64,000 nt of DNA from positions 97,730-161,729 of the forward strand of contig JAFNEO010000009.1 of the NCBI GenBank assembly GCA_017886205.1, read 5' to 3'. This document shows, one piece after another, positions 36,961-45,690 of this stretch. The position numbers and the translations under genes are program-made. The number at the start of each line of letters is the position of its first letter. The first letter of the stretch is position 1. The DNA is from Candidatus Aminicenantota bacterium. Its GTDB lineage: Bacteria; Acidobacteriota; Aminicenantia; Aminicenantales; UBA8522. The notes below the pieces were generated by a model that was not told where the DNA came from, made no database searches, and was given only the letters and a program-made list of their open reading frames with translations.

Positions 36961-37157
36961 ATTTTCCCCATACGGTGCGTGTAGCCCAGCACAATATTTC
37001 GCACTATCCGAGCCATATTGCGCATGATCACATTGAGCCTATTGACTATGCAGCATTCTTCCTGCACCGTGCCGCTGTCACTAAATACAAAGTCGTTGAT
37101 ACGAGACTCCTGGAGCCAGGAGTATTGGGAAAAAATGAGTGTCTTCATGAATGACAA
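36957..37157 (-). pseudogene. Internally deleted UDP-HexNAc 2-epimerase remnant
   Basis: A 66-codon frame contains FVFSDSGTVQEECCI, the active-site signature of non-hydrolysing UDP-GlcNAc 2-epimerases, and ends with IVRNIVLGYTHRMGK, which resembles the C-terminal helix of the intact paralogue nearby (VVRIIISYIDYVNRT). The ~90 residues normally between these are gone, and so is the N-terminal domain. It overlaps the truncated sugar transferase by 4 bp, preserving operon spacing. Confidence 0.6.
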
Positions 37158-37160
37158 AAG

Positions 37161-38018
37161 TTACCACGTATAGTGGCGATACCAGTTGCGGTGCTTGTTC
37201 ATAAAGTTCCGCAACTCGGTTAGCATAGCAAGGTAACTCGACGGAAGAAAAAACGGTAGATCTGTACGGCGTGAAACCATGCTTTTGTCTGAAGTATAGG
37301 TGTCATCGGGAAGAATCCGGACTTGGCCATGGCTCCAGACTTTTTGGCATATTACTAGCAGGTCAAATTTCGTAATTTTCTCGCTTGTCGTCACATTGAC
37401 CAGTCCTGAAACTCCATGGCAGATGCAATGATTCGCAACCTTGGCTAGTTCAAGTGTGGTCACTCCAGACCAGTAGGCTTTTGAATATCCTTTTATCGTT
37501 CCCTTTTGCATCAAAAACCAATGAAGAAGTCCAGTTCCGTCCCGTTTCAACTCCGGGCCAATGATCGACGTTCGTAAGGTCAAATCCACGTCGTTGATCA
37601 CCTCCCCAAGCGCTTTAGTCCGCGCATAGGGAGTATCGCCATCCCGAAAATCGTCCTCCGAATACCCGCCACAATCCCCGGAGAACACGCAATCAGTGCT
37701 GATATGGATCAACTTAAAGCCGCATTCCCGGCCCAGCCGCGAAAGGAAATGCGGGAGAAAGCTATTGATCAGGATCGCCCGATCCACCCGATCTTGTGAC
37801 GCCTGAACCAGCATGCCGACGCAGTTAACCACAACATCAGGTCGGCTGTCACGCAGGACATCTTCGACTTTGACAAAATCGGTCACGTCCAAAATGATAA
37901 TGCCCGGCGCGCCCGTTATGTCCGCAAGGATGATCTCGTATTCCGGTCTCTGCGACAAGTATTCGGCCATGACATGTCCAGCCATACCCCGGGCGCCCAG
38001 GATCAGAATCTTCTTCAT
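37161..38018 (-). CDS. RmlD-like NAD(P)-dependent sugar reductase (WbvR/FnlB type)
   Basis: A 285-residue extended SDR with ILILGARGMAGHVMAEYLS, the ISTDCVFSGDCGGYSE stretch and the YARTK active-site motif. It lacks the C-terminal cupin domain of FnlB/WbjC/CapF and so is closer in length to WbvR, which makes UDP-L-RhaNAc on the way to UDP-L-QuiNAc. Start ATG 38018 with AAGGGA upstream, overlapping the 2-epimerase stop by ATGA. It completes a three-gene L-sugar pathway with the next two genes. Confidence 0.87.
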   Translation of the reverse strand: MKKILILGARGMAGHVMAEYLSQRPEYEIILADITGAPGIIILDVTDFVKVEDVLRDSRPDVVVNCVGMLVQASQDRVDRAILINSFLPHFLSRLGRECGFKLIHISTDCVFSGDCGGYSEDDFRDGDTPYARTKALGEVINDVDLTLRTSIIGPELKRDGTGLLHWFLMQKGTIKGYSKAYWSGVTTLELAKVANHCICHGVSGLVNVTTSEKITKFDLLVICQKVWSHGQVRILPDDTYTSDKSMVSRRTDLPFFLPSSYLAMLTELRNFMNKHRNWYRHYTW

Positions 38019-39148
38019 AGTCCCTTGCTCCAAACCGTGCGATTGACGTAATCGATATAACTGATGATAATCCGCACCACCTTCTTCGACACATTGTCCA
38101 CCGCGTAGTCGGGAACCATCCGGAATCCCCGCAGGCAGTCACGCGCCTGCGCGGTGACAATTCTGATAGCGTTCAACACGGAATCTTTCTCCAATCCCGC
38201 CATGATCAGCGTACCTTCGTCCATTCCCTCCGGCCGTTCATGCGCTTGCCGGATCGTAATGGCCGGGAATCCGAGAATGGAAGACTCCTCGGTAATGGTG
38301 CCACTGTCGGAGATCACGCAATAGGCGTTCATCTGCACTTTCATGTAATCTAGAAAGCCGAACGGCTTCAGAAACTCAATATTTGCGCCCAGACCATCAA
38401 TGCCAAGCGCCTTCATTTTCTTGCAGGGCCGCGGATGCGTTGAGACGATAACTTTGAACCCGTACTGATCACGGATCGCCCTCAGAGTCTCTAGAAAATC
38501 TTGAAAGTTACGGGGCGAGTCTACGTTCTCTTCCCGATGCGCACTGACAACAAAGAACTCCTTCGCCTTCAGCCCCAGACGAACCAGCACGTCCGACGCT
38601 TCTATCTGAGGGCGATGATGGTTTAGCACTTCAAGCATGGAAGAACCGGTCTTGATGATCGTCTCAGGCTTAATACCTTCAAGGATCAGGTAGCGCCGCG
38701 CATGCTCAGTCAGGGTCATATTGATGTCACTTAAATGATCCACTATCTTGCGGTTCAGTTCTTCTGGAACCCGTTGATCAAAGCAACGATTTCCTGCCTC
38801 CAAATGGAAAACCGGAATCTTTCGGCGTTTTGCCGATATGACTGATAAGCAACTATTAGTGTCGCCATAAAGAACAACAGCATCCGGGTTCTCTTTCTCC
38901 ATTACTGCATCCGCCTTAGCGATGATGTTCCCGATGGTCTCCGCCGTACTACCCCCAACGGCGTCCAAGAAATGATCCGGCTTCCCGATGCCCATTTCTT
39001 CGAAAAAGATCTCATTCAGCTCGTAGTCCGAGTTCTGACCCGTGTGGACCAACACATGATCCGTGTACTTCCGCAGTTCTGCGATGACGCGACTCAACTT
39101 GATGACCTCCGGCCGAGTTCCTACAATGGTCATGATTTTTCTAATCAT
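38015..39148 (-). CDS. UDP-HexNAc 2-epimerase (FnlC/WbvD type)
   Basis: A 377-residue non-hydrolysing epimerase: TIVGTRPEVIKLSRVI at the start, HTGQN, HLEAGNRCFD, and CVISDSGTITEESSILGFPA at the active site. The TITEESSILG variant, rather than GIQEEA, is typical of the enzymes that act on 2-acetamido-2,6-dideoxy-L-hexoses. It overlaps the dehydratase stop by TGATG and the reductase by ATGA, so the three are made together. Confidence 0.9.
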   Translation of the reverse strand: MIRKIMTIVGTRPEVIKLSRVIAELRKYTDHVLVHTGQNSDYELNEIFFEEMGIGKPDHFLDAVGGSTAETIGNIIAKADAVMEKENPDAVVLYGDTNSCLSVISAKRRKIPVFHLEAGNRCFDQRVPEELNRKIVDHLSDINMTLTEHARRYLILEGIKPETIIKTGSSMLEVLNHHRPQIEASDVLVRLGLKAKEFFVVSAHREENVDSPRNFQDFLETLRAIRDQYGFKVIVSTHPRPCKKMKALGIDGLGANIEFLKPFGFLDYMKVQMNAYCVISDSGTITEESSILGFPAITIRQAHERPEGMDEGTLIMAGLEKDSVLNAIRIVTAQARDCLRGFRMVPDYAVDNVSKKVVRIIISYIDYVNRTVWSKGL

Positions 39149-40179
39149 CAGACACCTGTTCCATCTGAATCGCCTGCCAGCATTCGCTGAATGAATTCCA
39201 GCTTCATCAGCAATGCTGCCATTTCATTGATATCCAAGCGATTCGTGTTTTCCGAAGAATAATCCTCACCGACAGAAATTTTCTTCTCGCCTTCAGCAAA
39301 ATACTTTTTATAGTTTAAATCACGGCTATCCGCTTTTATTCGATAGTAATCGCCCAAATCTTCGGCGCGCGCTTTTTCCTCGCGGCTCACTAAACACTCA
39401 TGTTTCTTCTCCCCATGCCGGGTGCCCAGGATATGAATCTTGTTATTGGCGTTGAAAACTTTCTTCAATGCCTCGGCCAGCGTAAGAATGGTGGCGGCCG
39501 GCGCTTTTTGGACGAAAGTATCTCCCTGACGACCGTGTTTGAAGGCAAAGAGGACCAATTCAACAGAATCCGGGAGAGACATCATAAAGCGCGTCATCTC
39601 CGGATCGGTGATCGTGATCGGCTCGCCGCTCCTGATCTGGCGGACAAAGAGCGGAATCACTGAACCGCGGGACGCCATCACGTTCCCATACCTGGTGTTG
39701 CACATGACCGTGTCTTTTTCCGACAAGTTCCGGCTCATGGCAACCGTCACCTTTTCCATGAGCGCTTTGCTCATCCCCATGGCATTTATGGGGTATACCG
39801 CTTTGTCCGTGCTGAGCACAACGACGCGTTTAACCCCTTGCTGGACGGCCGCCTTCAGTGTGTTCTCGGTGCCCAGCACATTAGTCTTTACCGCTTGTAT
39901 CGGGTAAAATTCACAGGACGGCACCTGCTTCAACGCCGCGGCGCTAAAGACAAAATCCACGCCCCGCATAGCAGTATTAATACTATCAAAATCCCGCACG
40001 TCGCCGATGTAAAACTTGAGTCGAGAGTCGTTGTATTTATGCCGCATGTCATCCTGTTTTTTCTCATCACGACTGAAAATGCGGATCTCACCGACATCGG
40101 TCGTCAGGAAGCGGTCCAGCACAGCATTTCCAAAAGAACCCGTTCCACCGGTAATTAGTATTGTTTGTCCCTTTAGCAT
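39148..40179 (-). CDS. UDP-GlcNAc 4,6-dehydratase/5-epimerase (FnlA/WbvB/CapE type)
   Basis: A 343-residue soluble SDR that removes water from UDP-GlcNAc and inverts C5. It has ILITGGTGSFGNAVLDRFL, SAAALKQVPSCEFYP, and the active-site region LSTDKAVYPINAMGMSKALM with Met in place of Tyr. RBS GGGAGG precedes ATG 40179. It is the first of the trio leading to UDP-L-FucNAc or UDP-L-QuiNAc. The 152-bp gap upstream contains only low-complexity GAGA/TTGA-rich DNA. Confidence 0.92.
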   Translation of the reverse strand: MLKGQTILITGGTGSFGNAVLDRFLTTDVGEIRIFSRDEKKQDDMRHKYNDSRLKFYIGDVRDFDSINTAMRGVDFVFSAAALKQVPSCEFYPIQAVKTNVLGTENTLKAAVQQGVKRVVVLSTDKAVYPINAMGMSKALMEKVTVAMSRNLSEKDTVMCNTRYGNVMASRGSVIPLFVRQIRSGEPITITDPEMTRFMMSLPDSVELVLFAFKHGRQGDTFVQKAPAATILTLAEALKKVFNANNKIHILGTRHGEKKHECLVSREEKARAEDLGDYYRIKADSRDLNYKKYFAEGEKKISVGEDYSSENTNRLDINEMAALLMKLEFIQRMLAGDSDGTGV

Positions 40180-40332
40180 ATACCCTCCCTGTATAAAAAC
40201 TTATGTTATCATCACTCAGTAGGCAAGTTCAACAAGAAAGCTTATGTTTTATCCCTTTGCTGAATGCGGTCCAAAAGATGAGATATTGAGAGACTGAGAA
40301 GTTGAGGGCTGAAGAGTTGAATGCAAAATTTC

Positions 40333-41568
40333 TCATCTTCGGATCTTCTTCATTTTCGCTGTTTCTTCCAACAACTTCTCATACTTATCCACGAGAACCG
40401 CCCGCGTATACTTTTGTAAAAACGCCTGCCGTCCCGCTTGTCCAAGCGATTTGAGCTGCTCGAGCGGCATCGCCACCAACTCGCGCACCGCTTGCGCCAA
40501 CGCCGCCGGGTCCTCGGGCGCGCACACCAGCCCGGCCCCGGCGTCACGCACGACATCGGTCGCGTCGCCCGCTGTGCAGGTGATAATTGGTCGTCCGTAT
40601 GCCAGATAGGCGATGGTCTTCGATGGAATGGTGATCTCAAATAGCGGGTCACGCTTGAGATGAACCAACAACGCATCGGCCCAGGCAAAGAAATACGGCA
40701 TCCGTTCGGCCGGCTGGCGGCCGATGAAGCGCACATTGTTCAGATCGCGTTCATGGGCCAGCTGCCGTAATCGCTCCGCGTCCACCCCGTCGCCAATCAG
40801 CACGAACTGCACGGCGGGGATGTCTCGCAATCGCTCGGCCGCATGCAACACATTCTCCATGGCTTGCGCCGCTCCCATGTTGCCGCCAAACATCACATTG
40901 AAATGCTCAGACAAACCATATTCGGCAGCCAGCGCCTCGTCTCGCGGCACCGGCCGATAAACGTCTTCATCTGCCCAATTGGGAATGACATGAATCTTGT
41001 CAGCGGGGACGCCCTTTTCGATCAGATTGCGCCTAAAACCGGGCGAGACTACTGTGATCGCCGCTGCCCGTCGGTACACAAATCGGGCCAGCGCCCCCAT
41101 CCATTTTAGCGCTATTGACGATGGCAACATGCCGGTCGCGGCCAGCGTCTCCGGCCACATATCATGTATATTGAAAATGTACGGAATCCGCCGCAGCAAG
41201 CCGATCCAGCAGGCCGGAATGCCAACAGTCAACGGCGGATGATATACCCACATTACATCGGCCGGGCCGCAGAGCGCCGCACCGATCGATGAGGCTGACA
41301 GCGCGAAACTCAGGTAGTTAAGAATTCGCCGTAAACCAGACCAACTGTGATTGGGATACAATAGCAGTCGAATCACACGCACCCCATCCAGATGCTCAAT
41401 CTGCCACAATTTTTGGCGATAGCCGGGATAAATTCGGCCCTGTGGATAATTTGGAAAGCCGGTAATAGCCGTGACTTGATGACCGCGCACGGCTAGATCG
41501 CGCCCCAGAATATGGACTTTGATATCCGGTTCAGGGACATACCATTGAGAAAGTAACAACACTCTCAT
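40333..41568 (-). CDS. wbuB: WbuB-like GT4 glycosyltransferase
   Basis: A 411-residue GT-B enzyme: LLLSQWYVPEPDIKVHILGR at the start, YHPPLTVGIPA, FNIHDMWPETLAATGML and the GT4 donor site near LLVHLKRDPLFEITIPSKT. This is the WbuB family, thought to transfer L-FucNAc-type sugars to lipid-linked GlcNAc in E. coli O-antigens, and it is found next to the FnlA/B/C genes as here. I start at ATG 41568, one base after the previous stop; an in-frame TTG at 41577 is less likely. Confidence 0.88.
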   Translation of the reverse strand: MRVLLLSQWYVPEPDIKVHILGRDLAVRGHQVTAITGFPNYPQGRIYPGYRQKLWQIEHLDGVRVIRLLLYPNHSWSGLRRILNYLSFALSASSIGAALCGPADVMWVYHPPLTVGIPACWIGLLRRIPYIFNIHDMWPETLAATGMLPSSIALKWMGALARFVYRRAAAITVVSPGFRRNLIEKGVPADKIHVIPNWADEDVYRPVPRDEALAAEYGLSEHFNVMFGGNMGAAQAMENVLHAAERLRDIPAVQFVLIGDGVDAERLRQLAHERDLNNVRFIGRQPAERMPYFFAWADALLVHLKRDPLFEITIPSKTIAYLAYGRPIITCTAGDATDVVRDAGAGLVCAPEDPAALAQAVRELVAMPLEQLKSLGQAGRQAFLQKYTRAVLVDKYEKLLEETAKMKKIRR

Positions 41569-41569
41569 A

Positions 41570-42811
41570 TCAGTCAATCACAACAAAATCAGGACGTTCT
41601 GCTCGGCCAAGTAACCAATCATAAAGCGGTATTGATTTTTGCGCCAATTGTGCCCAAGTATACTTATCCATAACAAGTGCCTTGCCTCGTTTTCCCATCT
41701 CTTTTAATTCTGCTGGAGGACGATGAATGGCTTCCAAAAGTGCGTTCTTAATTGCTCCTACGCTGATATCCACCCACCAACCACAATCATACGTTTGCAA
41801 CTCTTCCCACGGTGCACCACGTGTCGTGATGACTGGAATTCCAGCTCCCAACGCCTCCGCCACAGCAATCGCAAAGTTTTCACTACGGGTTGGCAGGATA
41901 AACAGATCAGCGGCAGCAAAAGCATCTCGTTTGTCATCTCCAAAGATCGGCCCGATAAACTTGACCATGTCCTCGAGATAAAGTCTTTGCGCCAGGGACT
42001 CGAGTTCACGCCGATGACCTACTTCATCGGGTCCGGCAATTACAACACACCAATCATTCAAATCCTGTCGAATGAGGGACATTGCTTCAAACAGAAGCGG
42101 CAACCCCTTTTTAGGATGTATCCGGGAAATGAACAAAAGCAAGCGCCGATCTGGTGTAAGTGCTAAGCGCGAACGTAAGCGATTAGCATCACCCACACTA
42201 TTGAGCCATGTTTCTGAAATACCATCAGGAATAATTGCTATGGGATTCCCAAGCCCATACCGCCGGAAGCTCTGCGCTTCAGAAACTGATGTGGCATGTA
42301 AACAAGATGCCTGGCAGAGATTCTCACCTTCATAAGCCAACGTCGCCAGTTTTTTCTTCCATGCCGACCGCTTGAGTGCATATTCTTCTAATGTACCATG
42401 GGGTGCTATCACTGTCGGTCGCCCAAAGGTCTTCCGCCAACGGTTGGTCACGCGCGAATTAGCCGTCCAGATGCCGTGTTGATGAAGAACCGTGTAGAGT
42501 TCTCCACGACGAGAAATCGCCGCCTGTTCCATCGCTGGGCTAAAACCTATCTGGGATGGTCCAACAACCCGAAAAGTTGAAATATCCCTTTCATCCAGGT
42601 CATTCTCGCTCGCAATTTTACTGACACTGGCAAATGGATCGAGACACCAAATCGTCGCTTGGTATTTCAGTTTATGCTGCTCGCGCGTAAGACCAATTGC
42701 GACAGATCCCAATCCACCCGACTTTCGCCCAATGGACGGCGTCAAATGAAGAACGCTCAGTTGGTCAGATCGCGGATCACGCGAATTCGTGGATGAGAGC
42801 TGCTCATCCAT
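41570..42811 (-). CDS. GT4 glycosyltransferase
   Basis: A 413-residue GT-B enzyme with LHLTPSIGRKSGGLGSVAIG at the N-terminus, LFISRIHPKKGLPLLFEAM and the donor-site stretch LFILPTRSENFAIAVAEALG followed by IPVITTRGAPW. The acceptor and donor are not readable from sequence. ATG 42811 overlaps the original stop of the upstream pseudogene by 8 bp, so its translation was once coupled to that gene. Confidence 0.9.
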   Translation of the reverse strand: MDEQLSSTNSRDPRSDQLSVLHLTPSIGRKSGGLGSVAIGLTREQHKLKYQATIWCLDPFASVSKIASENDLDERDISTFRVVGPSQIGFSPAMEQAAISRRGELYTVLHQHGIWTANSRVTNRWRKTFGRPTVIAPHGTLEEYALKRSAWKKKLATLAYEGENLCQASCLHATSVSEAQSFRRYGLGNPIAIIPDGISETWLNSVGDANRLRSRLALTPDRRLLLFISRIHPKKGLPLLFEAMSLIRQDLNDWCVVIAGPDEVGHRRELESLAQRLYLEDMVKFIGPIFGDDKRDAFAAADLFILPTRSENFAIAVAEALGAGIPVITTRGAPWEELQTYDCGWWVDISVGAIKNALLEAIHRPPAELKEMGKRGKALVMDKYTWAQLAQKSIPLYDWLLGRAERPDFVVID

Positions 42812-44047
42812 CTTGTATCACCCGCTCAATAAATGTGATCTCAGGATATCCCTGCGCCTTCCATGTATAGTGCGCACGGATATAATCGCGCGCTGTCTAC
42901 GCCCTTTGCGACCGAATCTCTGAATCCATTGACGCAACCTGCTCAATCATAGACGCGAGTCCCCGGGAGGTTTTATCCTTCAATAGAAAGGCCATATCGG
43001 CAAACTCTTCTTCGATATGCCCCGTACAGGAAGTAATAACCCGCACGCCCGAAGCGAGATATTCGATGGTTTTGGATGGAAATAAATAGTCGGTTTTCAC
43101 TTTTTTGGTGAGACGCATATTGATTAGAACATCTGCTGAACCATACAGCGCCAAAACCTGATCAAACGCAAGATAACCACAGTGTTCGATGCGCGAATTT
43201 GTTTCAACTGCTTGCTTAATCCTTTCTTCTAATGGTCCGGTGCCTGCAATACGAAGACGATAACCATCACCGGGTAGGAGAGAGAAAGCCTCAAGCAGTT
43301 CTACAAAGCCATTGGTCTCGCTCAGCGTTCCTACTGACACAATCGTGAACGGCGAATTTGCTCTCTTTGACCTGGATGCAGCATCCGAGGAACGCAAAGC
43401 CTCCTCCGACACGCCACCTGCGACATGAACAAAAGGCACATCTGGCGCGAAGTCCTCAACGATCAGTGTGTTGACAACCACCAAGCCATCAAAATGTGGA
43501 ATCAGTTTTTTCTGTAGCCAGAAATCCAACCGATAAAAAAGTGTCGCAGGAACCGTTTCGCCTGGCACGTTGACGTCGTTCACAGAGGCTATTGCTTTTG
43601 CGTCGATCAGTCGGGCAGCAATTAGCGTGAACAAACCAGGTGGTTCGTTTAGATTAAGCGTATAAACTACCTTGTGCCGCGATTGGCATTTATGCCACGC
43701 CCAACAGATCAGATTGATCAGCACCGCCAGACCTACGGTAAAAGGTCTGAAGACAGGGAGGTTCAAGAAGGGTATGAAGTTGACAGACAAACCGTCATGT
43801 AGATCTACTTGCCCAGACGCTGACCATAGTGTTCGAGAATGAGGAAAAGCGCGCAAGGACTGCTGCGACAGAATGAGAGAAGGTAACAAACCCGCATCTT
43901 TAAAAGCAGTCAACACGTTAACTTGCCACATGTTCGCGGCACGGCTGAAATTGCCGCCTCGAAAAGCAGGCAGATCAGCACCGCGTTACCGATATACGCG
44001 AGTGCTACATCCGATCTCAAACTTTTGTGCGACGAATCTACTGACAT
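42804..44047 (-). pseudogene. Decayed GT4 paralogue of the next upstream gene
   Basis: Tandem copy of the 44057-45367 gene; shared blocks include LLPSLILSQQ, LFTLIAARLI and ASVNDVNVPGE, LFYRLDFWLQKKLIPHFDGL. The start ATG 44047 gives MSVDSSHKSLRSDVALAYIG, then a frameshift near 43985 is needed to reach ADLPAFRGGNFSRAANMWQ. The body stays open until an in-frame TAG at 42897-42899, after which the frame resumes as TARDYIRAHYTWKAQGYPE up to TGA 42804. With two independent lesions it is probably dead; the central 344 codons would still make a large fragment. Confidence 0.82.
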
Positions 44048-44056
44048 AGTTTTATC

Positions 44057-45367
44057 CTAAGATGGGTGCGCTAAATCGTCAAACACGGGGGCATGTTCCT
44101 TGTTCACCGTACTCTGTGGATGGCCGGACTTGGCTATGCCGCATAAATCATCAATAAACTTGACGATACGACAGCCTTGCGCCTCCCAAGTCCCATGCGC
44201 TTGAATATACTCACGCGCCATGCGCCCCTTTTGCGCCCGAATCTCTGGCTCCATAGACGCGACTTGTTCAATCAGGTGTGCCAGTCCTTCAGGGCTTTCA
44301 TCCTTTAAAAAAAAGGCATGTTCCGCATACTCTTCCTCTACTTGCCCTACACAGGTCGTGATGACGGGCACACCCGATGCCAAGTACTCGAACATCTTGG
44401 ACGGGAAATAATAGTGTGTCTTCACTCGCTGTGTAAGCCGCATATTGATGAGCACATCTGCAGTATCGTAGAGCGCCAAAACATCACTGAACTCCAAATA
44501 ACCACAGTATTCGATGCGCGGGTCCGTCTCTGCAGACTGCCGAATCCTACTCTCAAGCTCACCTGTTCCCGCAATGCGGAGGCGGTAAATATTGCCGCGC
44601 AAAAGAGAAAAGGCCTGAAGAAGATCCTCAAAGCCATTGATCTCACTCAGACTCCCCGTAGAGACAATCGTGAACGGAGCATCCGGCTCTCCACGGTGAT
44701 CAGAGGATCGTCGAAGAATCTCTTCCGATACTCCGCCTTCGACATGAACAAAAGGCACAACTGGCGCCAAGTCCTCAACGATCCTTATATTGACAACCAC
44801 CAAGCCATCAAAATGTGGAATCAGTTTTTTCTGTAGCCATAAATCCAACCGATAAAAAAGTGTCGCAGGCACCGCTTCGCCTGGCACGTTGACGTCATTC
44901 ACAGAGGCGACTGCTTTCGCACCGATCAGTCGAGCGGCAAGCAGCGTGAACAAACCCATTGGCTCAGTCAAGTTAAAGGTGTAAACCACCTTGTGTTGAG
45001 CATCTCGTTGCTGCCATCCCCACCGGATCAAATTGATCAACACAAACATACCGACAGTCAATAGTCTTAGGATGGGCAAGTTCAAGAAGGGCAACAAATT
45101 AACGCATAGGTTACTTGGTAAGACTACCCGCCCAGGTGCGGACATGATTGTTCGAGAATTGGGAAAAGTACGCATTGGCTGCTGCGACAGGATGAGAGAA
45201 GGCAGCAAGCCCGCATTCTTCAGGGCATCCAGAAGGTTCGTTTGCCACATGTTGCCAGCGCGATTGAACGCAGGGCTATGAAATTCGGGTTGATCCGGTA
45301 CCACAGTTCCCACATACGCTAGTACAATATCTGCTCTAGTGTCTTCCGAGGGCGAAATTATGGGCAT
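44057..45367 (-). CDS. GT4 glycosyltransferase
   Basis: A 436-residue GT-B enzyme with NMWQTNLLDALKNAGLLPSL, VNDVNVPGEAVPATLFYRLD, the C-domain start FTIVSTGSLSEINGFEDLLQ, and MFEYLASGVPVITTCVGQVE at the donor site. I start at ATG 45367 (MPIISPSEDTRAD); the longer frame lies within the polymerase remnant. It is the intact partner of the decayed copy that follows it by 9 bp. Specificity unknown. Confidence 0.88.
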   Translation of the reverse strand: MPIISPSEDTRADIVLAYVGTVVPDQPEFHSPAFNRAGNMWQTNLLDALKNAGLLPSLILSQQPMRTFPNSRTIMSAPGRVVLPSNLCVNLLPFLNLPILRLLTVGMFVLINLIRWGWQQRDAQHKVVYTFNLTEPMGLFTLLAARLIGAKAVASVNDVNVPGEAVPATLFYRLDLWLQKKLIPHFDGLVVVNIRIVEDLAPVVPFVHVEGGVSEEILRRSSDHRGEPDAPFTIVSTGSLSEINGFEDLLQAFSLLRGNIYRLRIAGTGELESRIRQSAETDPRIEYCGYLEFSDVLALYDTADVLINMRLTQRVKTHYYFPSKMFEYLASGVPVITTCVGQVEEEYAEHAFFLKDESPEGLAHLIEQVASMEPEIRAQKGRMAREYIQAHGTWEAQGCRIVKFIDDLCGIAKSGHPQSTVNKEHAPVFDDLAHPS

Positions 45368-45685
45368 GATTTTTTCCGGACACGTTTTCTGCGTGTGAAC
45401 AAACACAGCACCAACATGGACAAAAAGTAGGTCGCCTGCGGTCCAGTTTGGAGGACCTTATTATTGCCTGAAAAGTAGTACAGCATCACAACAAATTGCG
45501 CAAAGATAGCCACCGCAAAAGGGTTAGTCCCTTTCAACGTCTCTAACCATGAAAGTGCCAAACGCCGGCCGATTAGAAAAACCACTAGGACCGTTCCTAG
45601 AAACGACACACCAGAAGCAATCCAAGGGTAGATAGACGACCACTGTCCAAAGAATGGGGAGAAGGTCAGGGGTACAGCCGGAAAA
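45358..45685 (-). pseudogene. C-terminal remnant of a membrane polymerase or flippase
   Basis: A minus-strand frame with no proper start reads PFFGQWSSIYPWIASGVSFL, then three hydrophobic helices (GTVLVVFLIGRRL, NPFAVAIFAQFVVMLYYFSG, ATYFLSMLVLCLF) and a basic tail RRKRVRKKSCP. The layout resembles the end of a Wzy/O-antigen polymerase. Upstream it meets a stop only 3 bp after the end of the EpsG-like gene, so the front half has been replaced. It overlaps the following GT4 by 10 bp. Confidence 0.55.
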
Positions 45686-45690
45686 GACCT

